A DNA stretch of 17,500 nucleotides from Chrysomallon squamiferum (GCA_012295275.1 CM022672.1:10370404-10387903); one strand, 5' to 3'; numbered from the stretch's first letter, positions 8,109-15,961 are shown. A program made the numbers and translations. Notes: generated by a model not told the origin, from the sequence alone.

Positions 8109-8342
8109 AGTGTTATTTCCCGATCTGACAAGCTCTTTGAAAAAAAACTTAAAGAGTGTGTGCTGTTTCTGTTTGAAGCTGTTCCTAGTAAAGAATACTA
8201 TCTCTCTGATTTGCAGTATTCTAGACCATACATTGTTAACGTTAAAAACCACACAATTATGTGCATTAGTAAATACATGTATACGTGTGTGCCTCTGTGC
8301 TGCTTTGTATGGGTATGTTTGCGTTTGTCTCTGTGTGTGTGA
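8109..8342 (+). CDS. ambiguous open block, possible exon or gene relic
   Basis: After a TAA at 8106-8108 this frame is open for 77 codons with no early ATG. It contains SRSDKLFEKKLKECVLF, then EAVPSKEYYLSDLQYSRPY and IVNVKNHTIMCIS, and dissolves into a TG microsatellite after about 8270. A strong acceptor TCTCTGATTTGCAG lies inside (AG at about 8213-8214), and a weaker donor ATTA followed by GTAAAT lies at 8269. A second plus frame and a minus frame are also open across most of the block, so coding direction is undecided. At this base composition a few such frames are expected by chance. No product is recognised. Confidence 0.25.
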   Translation, partial: SVISRSDKLFEKKLKECVLFLFEAVPSKEYYLSDLQYSRPYIVNVKNHTIMCISKYMYTCVPLCCFVWVCLRLSLCV

Positions 8343-8350
8343 GTGTGTGC
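8275..8350 (+). repeat. degenerate TG-rich microsatellite
   Basis: Interrupted TGTG/TGTA repeats. The cysteine- and valine-rich translations of this part are repeat artefacts. Confidence 0.65.
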
Positions 8351-8522
8351 TTAACATCTAAATATGCGAACGAAATTGGGAATGTGTTCCTTTCATTTTT
8401 ATTGCACATTACAAAAGTAAGAATTTAAATATCAGAAATACTTTGATACTTTGAATTTTTCGAAATCGTATTATATATATCTGTGTTCGTTTCTATTTTA
8501 AACATAATTTAACATTTCAAAA

Positions 8523-8538
8523 TGATCTTTAAAGATCA
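8523..8538. repeat. perfect 16-bp palindrome
   Basis: TGATCTTTAAAGATCA is its own reverse complement over all 16 bases. It lies in AT-rich unique DNA, 24 bases before an A25 run. It may be a cruciform seed, a dimeric factor site or chance. Confidence 0.7.
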
Positions 8539-8555
8539 AATTTATTTTAATAACA

Positions 8556-8561
<6 letters not shown>

Positions 8562-8586
<25 letters not shown>
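8562..8586 (+). repeat. poly-A run (A25)
   Basis: Uninterrupted A25 without AATAAA closely upstream, though TAACATAAATTA precedes it. Simple repeat. Confidence 0.9.
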
Positions 8587-8639
8587 CTATAGCCACTATG
8601 TTTAAAGACTAAAAAATTGGGTTTTATATATACGTGTTT

Positions 8640-8840
8640 GATGATGGTGATGATGCAAAATAATAATAATAATAAGAAGAAGAATTATAAAATATAAAAA
8701 TAAACATATATTATGTATGCATTAACAAGTATATGCGGAAATACATGTATACGTGTTTACATACATATACCTGCATACATGTGTATGTGTGGGTTTTTGC
8801 GTGCGTGCGGGCATGCATGTGTGTATGTATTTCTGTGAAT
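8640..8840 (+). repeat. GAT, AAT and ATGT microsatellite cluster
   Basis: Short GATGATG and AATAATAAT tracts at about 8640-8690 are followed by an ATGT/TG-rich array at about 8730-8835. Frames crossing it are low-complexity. Confidence 0.7.
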
Positions 8841-9363
8841 AAATGGGTACAACCAAACAGAAAAATAATTTAAAAAAAAAAAGATGTTCAAACAAGATGC
8901 TAAAATTTAAACACGAAATACAAAAAGTATTGAAACACACATTTTCAAGTCCTGCCTCAAATAGCGAGTGATTAATCATTCACGGAGCCTTTGACAGGAT
9001 TATTAGGCGAATCCTAAGTCGTTGTGATTAACAATGATAGTGTAATTTCTATCCAGCTGGGCTGTAAACAACTTCTGAATTACACAACTTTTCAAATGAA
9101 GAAATGAAAGAAAAACCTCTTAGGTAACGGCATAATTGCAGAGCCACTTGGGATGTTAACATTGCGCCGAACATTTCTCTTTTCTTTTCTTTTTTTTTCT
9201 TTTCCCTCATCGGTCTTTCTTTTTCCGTTTTCCGCCCCTCATATTTCTTTCATAAAGATATTTAAACACTTACGGACGTGCAATAAAAAAAATACTGTTC
9301 ATCTGATCTACTGTAACTTCGCTGTTTGAAAACATCTCATAGAAAAGCTTTGTTAATTCCTTC
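8841..9363. other. unique sequence, no supported gene
   Basis: GAGTGATTAATCATTC near 8970 holds the palindrome TGATTAATCA, a homeodomain-type TAAT site. A GCAG near 9140 has no good pyrimidine tract. T/C-rich DNA occupies about 9175-9235. A minus-strand GTAAGT occurs near 9270 without a supported exon. Confidence 0.35.
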
Positions 9364-9447
9364 ATGCATTTTCGGTTTCAGACATTGCGTGTACGGACAC
9401 ATTTGCAACAGCAGTTTGAAGAAAGGTTAGCGAAGTACTATCTGTGA
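9364..9447 (+). CDS. small open frame or terminal exon fragment
   Basis: ATG at 9364 opens a 27-codon frame ending TGA at 9445-9447. It contains FRFQTLRVRTHLQQQ and ends FEERLAKYYL. TTTTCGGTTTCAG (AG at 9380-9381) sits inside it, so the same frame could be read as a terminal exon from 9382. A donor-like GAAAG followed by GTTAGC at 9426 would instead make a 44-base internal exon. The C-terminal part looks like an amphipathic helix. No poly(A) signal follows nearby. The product is unrecognised. Confidence 0.2.
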   Translation: MHFRFQTLRVRTHLQQQFEERLAKYYL

Positions 9448-9690
9448 GATCGCTTGGAGAGTGTTTTCTTTCTCTCACTCTATTATGTGACTTATTTTTC
9501 CTTAAAGAAAATATTGTAATAATGACAAAGCAAATATTTCCCCACATACTTTTTTTCTGTCACGTTTTTTTACAAAAACAATAATGATATTTTAAACAGC
9601 AGAATGACCAAATGAACTGCCATCTTCGGAATAGATGTTTCTGTTATTACTCATCATTCTCTTTTTCCTGTTTTCTTTTTCATTAATTTT
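9448..9690. other. AT-rich sequence without a gene
   Basis: Unique DNA with T runs. Nothing seen beyond the small frame just upstream. Confidence 0.4.
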
Positions 9691-9854
9691 CTTCTTTTTT
9701 TTTTCTTTTTTTTTTTTCTTCTTCTTCTTTTTTTATTACTACTACTACTAGTGTTGTTGTTGTTATTGTTACGATTCTTCTTCTTTAACTTTTTATTACT
9801 ACTACTATTACAGCTGCTACTGTTGTTATTACTATCCCTATTGTTATTATTATT

Positions 9855-9947
<93 letters not shown>

Positions 9948-9950
9948 TTG
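9691..9950 (+). repeat. T-rich tract grading into (ATC)n and (ATT)n arrays
   Basis: A T/C-rich stretch is followed by mixed ACT/ATT units, then a clean (ATC)n at about 9855-9890 and (ATT)n at about 9891-9947. Leucine and serine strings read from it are artefacts. Confidence 0.9.
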
Positions 9951-10063
9951 TTGTTATTATTGTTATATGTATTTTTTCCTTTATCAGTTTTCCGTTTGTT
10001 TTTCGTCTCTTGATTCAGGATTCATAATTTTTGTTACATATCAACTGAGAGAGGCAGATAGAC

Positions 10064-10067
<4 letters not shown>

Positions 10068-10144
<77 letters not shown>
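10068..10144 (+). repeat. (GA)n microsatellite, about 38 units
   Basis: Uninterrupted GA array. Reads as Arg-Glu repeats on + and Leu-Ser repeats on -, with no stop possible. Confidence 0.97.
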
Positions 10145-10146
<2 letters not shown>

Positions 10147-10419
10147 CATCCACAAAATCACACAACTTGACACAGAAATAAGGAGCCCAAATTAACTTAC
10201 ACACACTGAATAACTGAATAAACGAAACACTACTTCACTTCATTAATTCAGTTAAATATTACACAAACTATTTTTTTTTTATATTTCTTTTTTACACATA
10301 CGTGACAACGTACTGTAAAAGGCACCTAATTTTTACAAACCCGAACCTTTTATGTTCCTCCCCTTTTTTTTTTTTTTTTTTTTTTTCCTTTTAAAACTTA
10401 TCACATGTAAAATAAATAA
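10145..10419. other. AT-rich sequence with a T23 run
   Basis: Unique sequence, then a poly-T run at 10364-10386. No gene seen. Confidence 0.5.
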
Positions 10420-10680
10420 AATCAGTGCAACGCGATAAACCACCCGCCTCAGTCAGTGACTTCGTGATTTTCGTATCGAATTAATGTTCACCGAAAATCT
10501 GACTCCGCTCTGTTACAGCGAGAATATCTGTGCATTATCTGGAGTGTCTTCTTTCAGCAGATCGTCACAAAGCCACTCGTAACCATTCAGCACTTAATTA
10601 CGACGTCTAGCATGCCTTCTGTCTGTCGTTATTGAGTTTCCTTTGAACATGCCCACAGCAAAAAAAGGTTTCTAATATTT
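10420..10680 (+). other. CpG-rich, exon-like unique block
   Basis: This stretch is richer in G+C and CpG than its surroundings. It has ATG at 10484 opening 32 codons to TAA at 10580-10582, reading MFTENLTPLCYSEN and ending SSFSRSSQSHS. Overlapping it, GTGTCTTCTTTCAG (AG at 10556-10557) leads into a second frame of 25 codons from CAG at 10558 to TGA at 10633-10635. That frame reads QIVTKPLVTIQHLITTSS, then MPSVCRY. A third frame is open as well. No AATAAA follows. An exon, a conserved non-coding element and chance are all possible. Confidence 0.25.
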
Positions 10681-10704
10681 CGGAATGGGGATCTATTGTT
10701 CTCA

Positions 10705-11061
<357 letters not shown>

Positions 11062-11083
11062 TTTGTTTTTTTTTATTTTTACA

Positions 11084-11105
11084 TTATATATATATATATA
11101 TATAT
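11084..11105 (+). repeat. (AT)n microsatellite
   Basis: Short uninterrupted AT array following a T-rich stretch. Confidence 0.85.
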
Positions 11106-11130
11106 TGTTTTATTTCATTTCGAATTTACT

Positions 11131-11385
11131 TCTACAACTGTTGCTGCTACTATTTCTACTACAACGAATAATAACAATAATAATAGCAGTAATTACTGTC
11201 ACTAATTACTACTGTTGCTGCCACAGCTATTTCTTTTACTAGTATTACCACCAGTACTACTACTGATGCTAATAATAATAATTCTATTACTAATATTGAT
11301 ACTGCTGCTACTACTACTAGCATTAATGTACAACTATCATTACTACTACCACTGCAACTACTACTACTAATAGTAATACTATATA
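11131..11385 (+). repeat. diverged (ACT/ATT)n trinucleotide array
   Basis: Units of ACT, ATT, AAT, GCT and ACC follow one another with many substitutions. Translations give Ser/Val/Thr strings. It is an old array of the same type as 14100-14460. Confidence 0.75.
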
Positions 11386-11525
11386 TCTTTGTGTCTAAAG
11401 TTTTATTACAAGTCACTATTTCAATTACTGATTATCACTGTTTGATTATACATACATTTGTCACTTTATTTATTTATTCGACAGTGATCCAGTACAGGTT
11501 TTTATTCATGTATGTACACACGAAT

Positions 11526-11584
11526 ATATTATTTATTTATTTATTTATTTATTTATATTATATTATATTATATTATATTATATA
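11526..11584 (+). repeat. (ATTT)n then (TATTA)n compound repeat
   Basis: A tetranucleotide array at about 11528-11556 changes directly into a pentanucleotide TATTA/ATATT array at about 11556-11584. Confidence 0.85.
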
Positions 11585-11603
11585 TGAATTGATCCATATA
11601 TGA

Positions 11604-11802
11604 ATGGAACTCGAGATGGACGGATGGTTGGAATGGTGGGTCGGACGAATATCAGGATATAAAAGTCCATGCGTACCTGTTTGTTCCTATAAAAAGACAT
11701 TTGACAACATAATTATATTAATTTTCAACATCAATATCAATAGCTTATTCAAAAAAAAAAAAAAAAAAAAAAAAATTATATATATATATATATTTTTTTC
11801 AG
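11604..11802 (+). other. unique stretch with TATA-like box, A25 and (TA)n
   Basis: A TGGA-rich patch at about 11613-11640 is followed by GATATAAAAGTCC with TATAAAAG at 11658-11665, an A25 run at 11751-11775 and a short (TA)n. ATG at 11604 opens a frame (MELEMDGWLEWWVGR...), but its first part is a diverged TGGA repeat and its middle is poly-A, so I do not call it coding. The TATA motif could mark a promoter, but nothing downstream supports one. Confidence 0.3.
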
Positions 11803-11862
11803 GTAAAAAATTCAAACCAAATTGGCTCAGTGAAAATATACAAAATCGTTTTTGACTGCTAA
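11803..11862 (+). CDS. candidate terminal exon, two readings
   Basis: ATATTTTTTTCAG (AG at 11801-11802) leads into two open frames. From GTA at 11803, 19 codons run to TAA at 11860-11862 and read VKNSNQIGSVKIYKIVFDC. In the second frame KKFKPNWLSENIQNRF ends at a TGA near 11853. The KFKPNWL string loosely resembles the start of BED-finger/hAT-derived proteins, but I cannot confirm this. Downstream there is no immediate AATAAA. Short length makes chance quite possible. Confidence 0.2.
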   Translation, partial: VKNSNQIGSVKIYKIVFDC

Positions 11863-12292
11863 AGTGTTCCTCCACCTTTTATCTTGTGCACATGATAGTC
11901 CTTTGACAAAAATCGGATGCCCATATACTAATTACTTTGTCAAAAGCCCGAGGCATTACGCTAAAAAAGAAGCGTTTTTTTAGCGCAAATAAATTAACCA
12001 CCTACGGAGACAGTTGTACATTTTCTTTCAGGTTAGGCCCCTTAAACAGCTAACTGGGTGGTGAAGCACATAAATATACACCAATACAGTGCGACACCTT
12101 TATGCTTCATTTAAATTAAGTTTTCAGAAAAAATCCGAGAAGATTTAAATGATAAGGAATATTGAAATAAATTTAAAAAGAAGAATAAAAAACAAAAACA
12201 CTTTCATGCGTTAATTATTATTTTTTTTTTTTTTACTTGATTTTTTTTTTTTTTTTTTTTTAATGTTCCTTTATTTTTTCAGAATATCTAAA
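11863..12292. other. unique sequence with a hairpin, no gene supported
   Basis: It holds the hairpin at 11959-11985 and an acceptor-like CATTTTCTTTCAG near 12031, whose longest following frame stops after 10 codons (VRPLKQLTGW). T runs lie at about 12221-12234 and 12241-12261. Confidence 0.35.
11959..11985. repeat. perfect 10-bp hairpin
   Basis: CGCTAAAAAA at 11959-11968 pairs exactly with TTTTTTAGCG at 11976-11985 around a 7-base loop, GAAGCGT. The CpG-containing ends make it less trivial than an A/T palindrome. It may be a structured RNA piece or a decayed transposon end. Confidence 0.6.
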
Positions 12293-12361
12293 ATGAAGGG
12301 TTTGTTTTTTGCTTTTATGTTATTATCTGTTATATGTTTTTTTTTTTTTTTTAAATTTTGA
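12293..12361 (+). CDS. small open frame resembling a signal peptide start
   Basis: TTTATTTTTTCAG (AG at 12281-12282) is followed by AATATCTAAA and ATG at 12293. The frame reads MKGLFFAFMLLSVICFFFF, then a Lys and Phe, then TGA at 12359-12361. A Lys after Met, a hydrophobic core and a small-residue/Cys region are what a secretory signal peptide exon looks like. The later Phe run comes from a T16 tract that would be intron. No convincing donor is present: ATATGTTTTT is weak. T-rich DNA also gives hydrophobic frames by chance. Confidence 0.2.
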   Translation: MKGLFFAFMLLSVICFFFFFKF

Positions 12362-12568
12362 TCAGAGTTGATTGTATTGTCAGTGATATAAATACATCAG
12401 TTATATAGAATTTACAGTTCATGAGTAAGTCGACAATACGGTGCCGTGCCCACGGTGTTGTTAGTCGTGAACAAAGACATCAAAGTGTAACCTTACACTA
12501 AACAAACATGAGAGAAAAGTGAAAAAATCCCGTGAAAAAGTCCACGCCTCATAAGTCCTAATTTTAGG
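12362..12568. other. unique sequence, no gene seen
   Basis: TTCATGA is followed by GTAAGT at about 12425-12430, a perfect donor hexamer, but all three frames before it contain stops within the preceding 60 bases. No exon called. Confidence 0.4.
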
Positions 12569-13195
12569 TCCCATTTTTACATTCTATCACTCTTACATCC
12601 CACTCTTACATCCCATTTTTACATTCTATCACTCTTACATCCCACTTTTACATTCTACCACTCTTACATCCCATTTTTACATTCTATCATTTACATCCCA
12701 TTTTTACATTCTATCTCCATCCCAATATCTCAATTTTAATTCCCACTTTATCTCCCAATCTTAAATCCCACTTTTACATTCCATTCTTACATCACACTTT
12801 TAAAACCCGTTCTTACATTCCATATTTTCATTCCATTTTTACATTCCACCCATACTTCCACTTTTATATTCCAAACTTATCTCTCACTTTTCCAACCCGT
12901 TTTACATTCCACGCTTAGATCTCACTTCTAAAACACTCTCTTACAATCCACATTTTCATTCCACTTTTGGACCACATTCTTATTTGTCTCTATATCCCTC
13001 TTTAAAAAGACCCACCCTTACATTTCGTATTTTCATTCCACTTTTACATCCCAGCTTTTACATTCCAGTCTTACATTCCATTTTTGCATTACGATTTTTA
13101 CATTCCGATTTTTACATTCTACTGTTATCTCTCATTCTAATTTCCTACTTTGACATTCCAATTTAACAGTCCACTTTTACATCCCTAGGTTGTAT
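12569..13195 (+). repeat. diverged 13/16-bp minisatellite, G-free over its first 240 bp
   Basis: Units such as ATCCCACTCTTAC and ATCCCATTTTTAC (13 bases) and ATTCTATCACTCTTAC (16 bases) alternate at the left end as a higher-order 42-base period. They become more diverged to the right, where TTTTACATTCCA dominates. There is no G at all on the plus strand from 12569 to 12808, and few G to 13195. The complementary strand is therefore C-free at its densest end, with spaced GGG tracts. Each unit also places GTAAG on the minus strand. Frames inside are repeat artefacts. Confidence 0.9.
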
Positions 13196-13301
13196 GTCAT
13201 TTGTGCAGTATGCTGTTATATCTCACCACTTTATATCACACTTAAGTCCCACTAATTCTATTTCATTGTTATCATCATATCATCAGATGGACCTAACCAT
13301 A

Positions 13302-13313
13302 AATAAAGATATA

Positions 13314-13352
<39 letters not shown>
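13302..13352 (+). repeat. AATAAA followed by A34, retroposon-like 3' end
   Basis: AATAAA at 13302-13307 is followed by GATATAATTTT and then 34 A (13319-13352). A poly(A) signal within about 12 bases of a long genomic A run is the standard signature of a reverse-transcribed polyadenylated RNA. Upstream lies about 100 bases of unique sequence and then the minisatellite, so the retroposed body may include that. I could not find matching target-site duplications. Confidence 0.45.
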
Positions 13353-13355
<3 letters not shown>

Positions 13356-13665
13356 GAAATTACAGAAAAACCTTATGTACAGATTAACAATGTAATTAAA
13401 AATAATAATTATAAGTATTACATTTATTAGTGGGTTTTTTTTATTATTATTAATTTTACTTACATATTTATTTACTTTTTGCCTATTAATTAATTAATTC
13501 ATTAATTTATTTATTTATTTAGATTTATTTATTTATTTATTTATTTAGTTAGTTAGTTACTTACTTACTTACTTACTTACTTATTAGTATTAATTAATTA
13601 ACATTTTACCACGATTTATTTATTTACTTATTTACTTACTTTTTTTTTTTTTTTTTTTTTTTTTA
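13353..13665 (+). repeat. TTTA/ACTT tetranucleotide arrays and T24
   Basis: After a short unique piece come (TTAA), (TTTA), (GTTA) and (ACTT) tetranucleotide blocks at about 13430-13640, then a poly-T run at 13641-13664. Confidence 0.85.
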
Positions 13666-13929
13666 TCATTTTCAGCTTATTCTAACTCTCCAGATTTTAA
13701 ATATTTTTGATTAATAAATTATTTATATTTTTATCAGACGTTTTAATGTTGTTTATCCATACATTTATTGTCTGGAAATAGAGTAACTTAGTAACAGATA
13801 ACGTTAGTTAACAAAGCGAAGGGAGGTCACCCAATTCATCAAGTCTGCTCAGTTCTTTATTTACGGACGTTAATGCCAATTAACGGAGTAGTAATTGTAA
13901 AATATTTTGCTTTATTTATTTATTTACAG
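13666..13929. other. unique sequence, probable intron side of the next exon candidate
   Basis: It contains a perfect inverted repeat CGTTAAT GCCA ATTAACG at 13868-13885, which holds a TAAT...ATTA homeodomain-type pair, and GGAGGTCACCC near 13825 with an AGGTCA nuclear-receptor half site. Both are short. No gene is seen. Confidence 0.35.
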
Positions 13930-14046
13930 ATCAAAAACAAAAGTCAGGCATTTATGTCTTGTACTGCAGACATTTCATTCGCGAATGCGTGCGTGTTTGT
14001 GTCAATGCCTGAACAATTTCACTTAACGTCGAAAAGTCGAAATTAA
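13930..14046 (+). CDS. candidate terminal coding exon, product unknown
   Basis: GCTTTATTTATTTATTTACAG (AG at 13928-13929) opens a frame of 38 codons from 13930 to TAA at 14044-14046. It reads IKNKSQAFMSCTADISF, then ANACVFVSMPEQFHLTS, and ends KSRN. Residue use is balanced and not low-complexity, and the DNA is CpG-richer than both flanks. ATG at codon 9 gives an alternative 30-residue frame. No AATAAA follows before the trinucleotide array at 14100, which weakens the terminal-exon reading. I do not recognise the sequence. Confidence 0.3.
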   Translation: MKNKSQAFMSCTADISFANACVFVSMPEQFHLTSKSRN

Positions 14047-14099
14047 TTATATAATTATTTTTATTAGGCTGATGTTGTTCCTGCTTTTATTACTTGTTA

Positions 14100-14460
14100 T
14101 TTCTATTATCATTTTAGTATTACTATTACCACTACCACAACTGTTACTGCAACTACTACAGCTACCAGTATTATAACTGCTACTACTACAACAACAATTA
14201 CTGCTGCTGCTACTGTTTCTACTACAAATACTACTGTTACTAATGCTACAACCATTATTGCTATTACTACGACCACTACTACTACAACTGCCACTATGAC
14301 TACTATTACTACTACTACAACTACTATAATCACTACTACAACTATTCTTACAGTACTATTACCATTAGTACTACTACTGCTACTACTTCTATAATTACCA
14401 TCACTACCAAGGCTATTAGTATTTACATTTACTGCAAATACTACCACAACCAGCATTCTG
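14100..14460 (+). repeat. diverged (ACT)n trinucleotide array
   Basis: About 360 bases of ACT, ATT, ACC, GCT and ACA units, poor in G. It produces a long Val-rich frame on the minus strand, which is an artefact of (AGT/GTA) triplets. It stands with 11131-11385 and 14677-14740 as one repeat type in different states of decay. Confidence 0.85.
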
Positions 14461-14563
14461 TAACTATTATTTTTCGTTTACTTCTACCAAGAAAAAACAG
14501 AAAAAAACAGAAAAAAAAATAACCTAATAATTAAGAAGACATAGTTCGTTACATTATAAAAAT

Positions 14564-14564
<1 letters not shown>

Positions 14565-14607
<43 letters not shown>

Positions 14608-14641
14608 TGAAGTAATAATAATGATAATGATAATAATAATA

Positions 14642-14740
<99 letters not shown>

Positions 14741-14762
14741 ATAATAATAATAATAATAATAA
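14565..14762 (+). repeat. compound (AAT)n-(ACT)21-(AAT)n microsatellite
   Basis: AAT repeats at 14565-14607 and about 14620-14677, then about 21 perfect ACT units at 14677-14740, then AAT again to 14762. The core is uninterrupted and so probably highly length-variable. Confidence 0.95.
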
Positions 14763-14914
14763 ATTCATTCTCATTAATCTGTCAGACACTGATGATTAAA
14801 AAAATAATAATAATAAAAAACAAAAAAAATTATATAACTCGAAACAGAATTTAATTAAATTAAATTAAATCCAAAATGTGTTAAACATTTTTCTTTCGCC
14901 CGTTTTTTCTTCAG
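14763..14914. other. AT-rich sequence with (AATTA)n
   Basis: A short AATTAAATTAAAT repeat at about 14850-14870, then C/T-rich sequence ending in CCCGTTTTTTCTTCAG that serves as acceptor for the next candidate. Confidence 0.5.
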
Positions 14915-14993
14915 CCCATAAAACAGCCATAGGCGGTGAACTGGTGATCGATCGCTCTGCGCAGCTCAAATCCAGTAAGCAGATAAAGAAAAG
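14915..14993 (+). CDS. candidate internal coding exon, product unknown
   Basis: TTTCGCCCGTTTTTTCTTCAG (AG at 14913-14914) is a strong acceptor. Only one frame is open, split after its first base: HKTAIGGELVIDRSAQLK, then SSKQIKKR. Donors AAAAG|GTATAT at 14994 or TCCA|GTAAGC at 14975 would close it. Read through instead, the frame stays open to a TGA-free stop at 15085-15087 (TAA), with IIKLYSDIPFQTAGVLIDF inside, which would make it a terminal exon of 58 codons. The charge pattern is protein-like and CpGs are present. It matches no family I know. Confidence 0.35.
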
Positions 14994-15104
14994 GTATATA
15001 ATTAAACTGTACTCTGATATACCGTTCCAAACAGCTGGCGTGCTAATCGATTTTACAGTCAGACGACACCAAGGACGCGTGACTTAAATTATCGGAAATC
15101 GAGA

Positions 15105-15132
15105 GGGGAGATAAATCAGGGGAGATAAATCA
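15105..15132 (+). repeat. 14-bp tandem duplication
   Basis: GGGGAGATAAATCA occurs twice without a gap or mismatch at 15105-15118 and 15119-15132. AGATAA is a GATA-factor core (WGATAR), so the pair gives two such sites. It may be just slippage. Confidence 0.85.
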
Positions 15133-15167
15133 TCTTCCAAAATTTTTATTACTAAAGTTTGATAAAT

Positions 15168-15173
<6 letters not shown>

Positions 15174-15198
<25 letters not shown>
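15174..15198 (+). repeat. poly-T run (T25)
   Basis: Uninterrupted T run followed by GTTTTCGTGTG. Confidence 0.9.
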
Positions 15199-15733
15199 GT
15201 TTTCGTGTGTCATTTACTTTACTTTTTTCAGTGATAATCAAATGCATTAAATTAACGTAAATATTAAAAGAAATAGAGGCTATTATAGTCCTTTGTATCT
15301 GATGTTATTTCCTATTTATATGTGTATTTGGATGGATGCAAGGACGGATGGATGGATGGATCGATCGATCGATGTATAAATTTATGTACATATGAATGTA
15401 TGCAGGTATTAAAGTATATGTGTATGTACAAGTAAGTATTATAATAATGATGATAATGTTAATAAAAGCAGCATTAATAATGATGATAATGTTGATGTTA
15501 ATGATAATGATGATAATAATAATATTTTTAATAAAATAATATATAAAAAAAAATAAATAAAAATAATCAAAATATATAAATTTCTTTCAAAAATCATAAA
15601 TAATAGAAAACTATAAAATATTAAAATATAGGAAAACGACCATGCACTATAATTAAGCTGGACGTCTGTTCAAATAACTGAAAAAAAAAAAAAGATTAAA
15701 AATTAAAATTAAAATTAAAAGCGCCTGTTTCAG
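15199..15733. other. no gene; GGAT/GATC and GATAAT repeats
   Basis: A (GGAT)n and (GATC)n tract lies at about 15331-15374, GATAATG/AATAAT repeats at about 15440-15545, and A/T-rich sequence to 15720, including A13 and AAATT repeats. Nothing coding seen. Confidence 0.6.
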
Positions 15734-15889
15734 GCTGCAACGTCAAATTTCGTCTGCTATTTGGGACACGTGCGCGATCTTAAGCAGCAACCGATGACAC
15801 ACGGAACACAAAAACAAACAAAACAAAAACAAATTAAAATGATAATGTCACGCAATAAATCAATTATAAAGCGCTTCCAAAAAATTTGA
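15734..15889 (+). CDS. candidate coding exon, product unknown
   Basis: GCGCCTGTTTCAG (AG at 15732-15733) opens a frame of 51 codons to TGA at 15887-15889. It starts AATSNFVCYLGHVRDLKQQP, then becomes Lys/Gln/Thr-rich over an A-rich stretch (CAAAAACAAACAAAAC), and ends SRNKSIIKRFQKI. Only the first 25 codons look convincingly complex. Two other plus frames and one minus frame are also open over that CpG-rich 80-base core. An AATAAA lies at 15854. The core may instead be a conserved non-coding patch. Confidence 0.25.
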   Translation, partial: AATSNFVCYLGHVRDLKQQPMTHGTQKQTKQKQIKMIMSRNKSIIKRFQKI

Positions 15890-15925
15890 ATTAATATCGA
15901 ATAACCGGATATGAACAAAAAAAAT

Positions 15926-15927
15926 AA

Positions 15928-15961
<34 letters not shown>

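Noticed and set aside
9751-10170. Leu/Ser plus Arg-Glu frame of 139 codons
   Set aside because: Made of (ATT), (ATC) and (GA) microsatellites. No complex segment of meaningful length.
11658-11665. TATAAAAG as a core promoter
   Set aside because: AT-rich DNA has many TATA strings, and no initiator, transcript or gene follows.
11803-11855. hAT/BED transposase beginning (KFKPNWLSENI)
   Set aside because: Similarity rests on a few residues, with no zinc-binding Cys/His following in frame.
12984-13166. 60-codon frame within the minisatellite
   Set aside because: It follows the repeat units and carries no information beyond them.
14109-14456. 115-codon Val-rich minus-strand frame
   Set aside because: It is a translation of a diverged (ACT)n array, in which GTA/GTG/GTT triplets all read Val.
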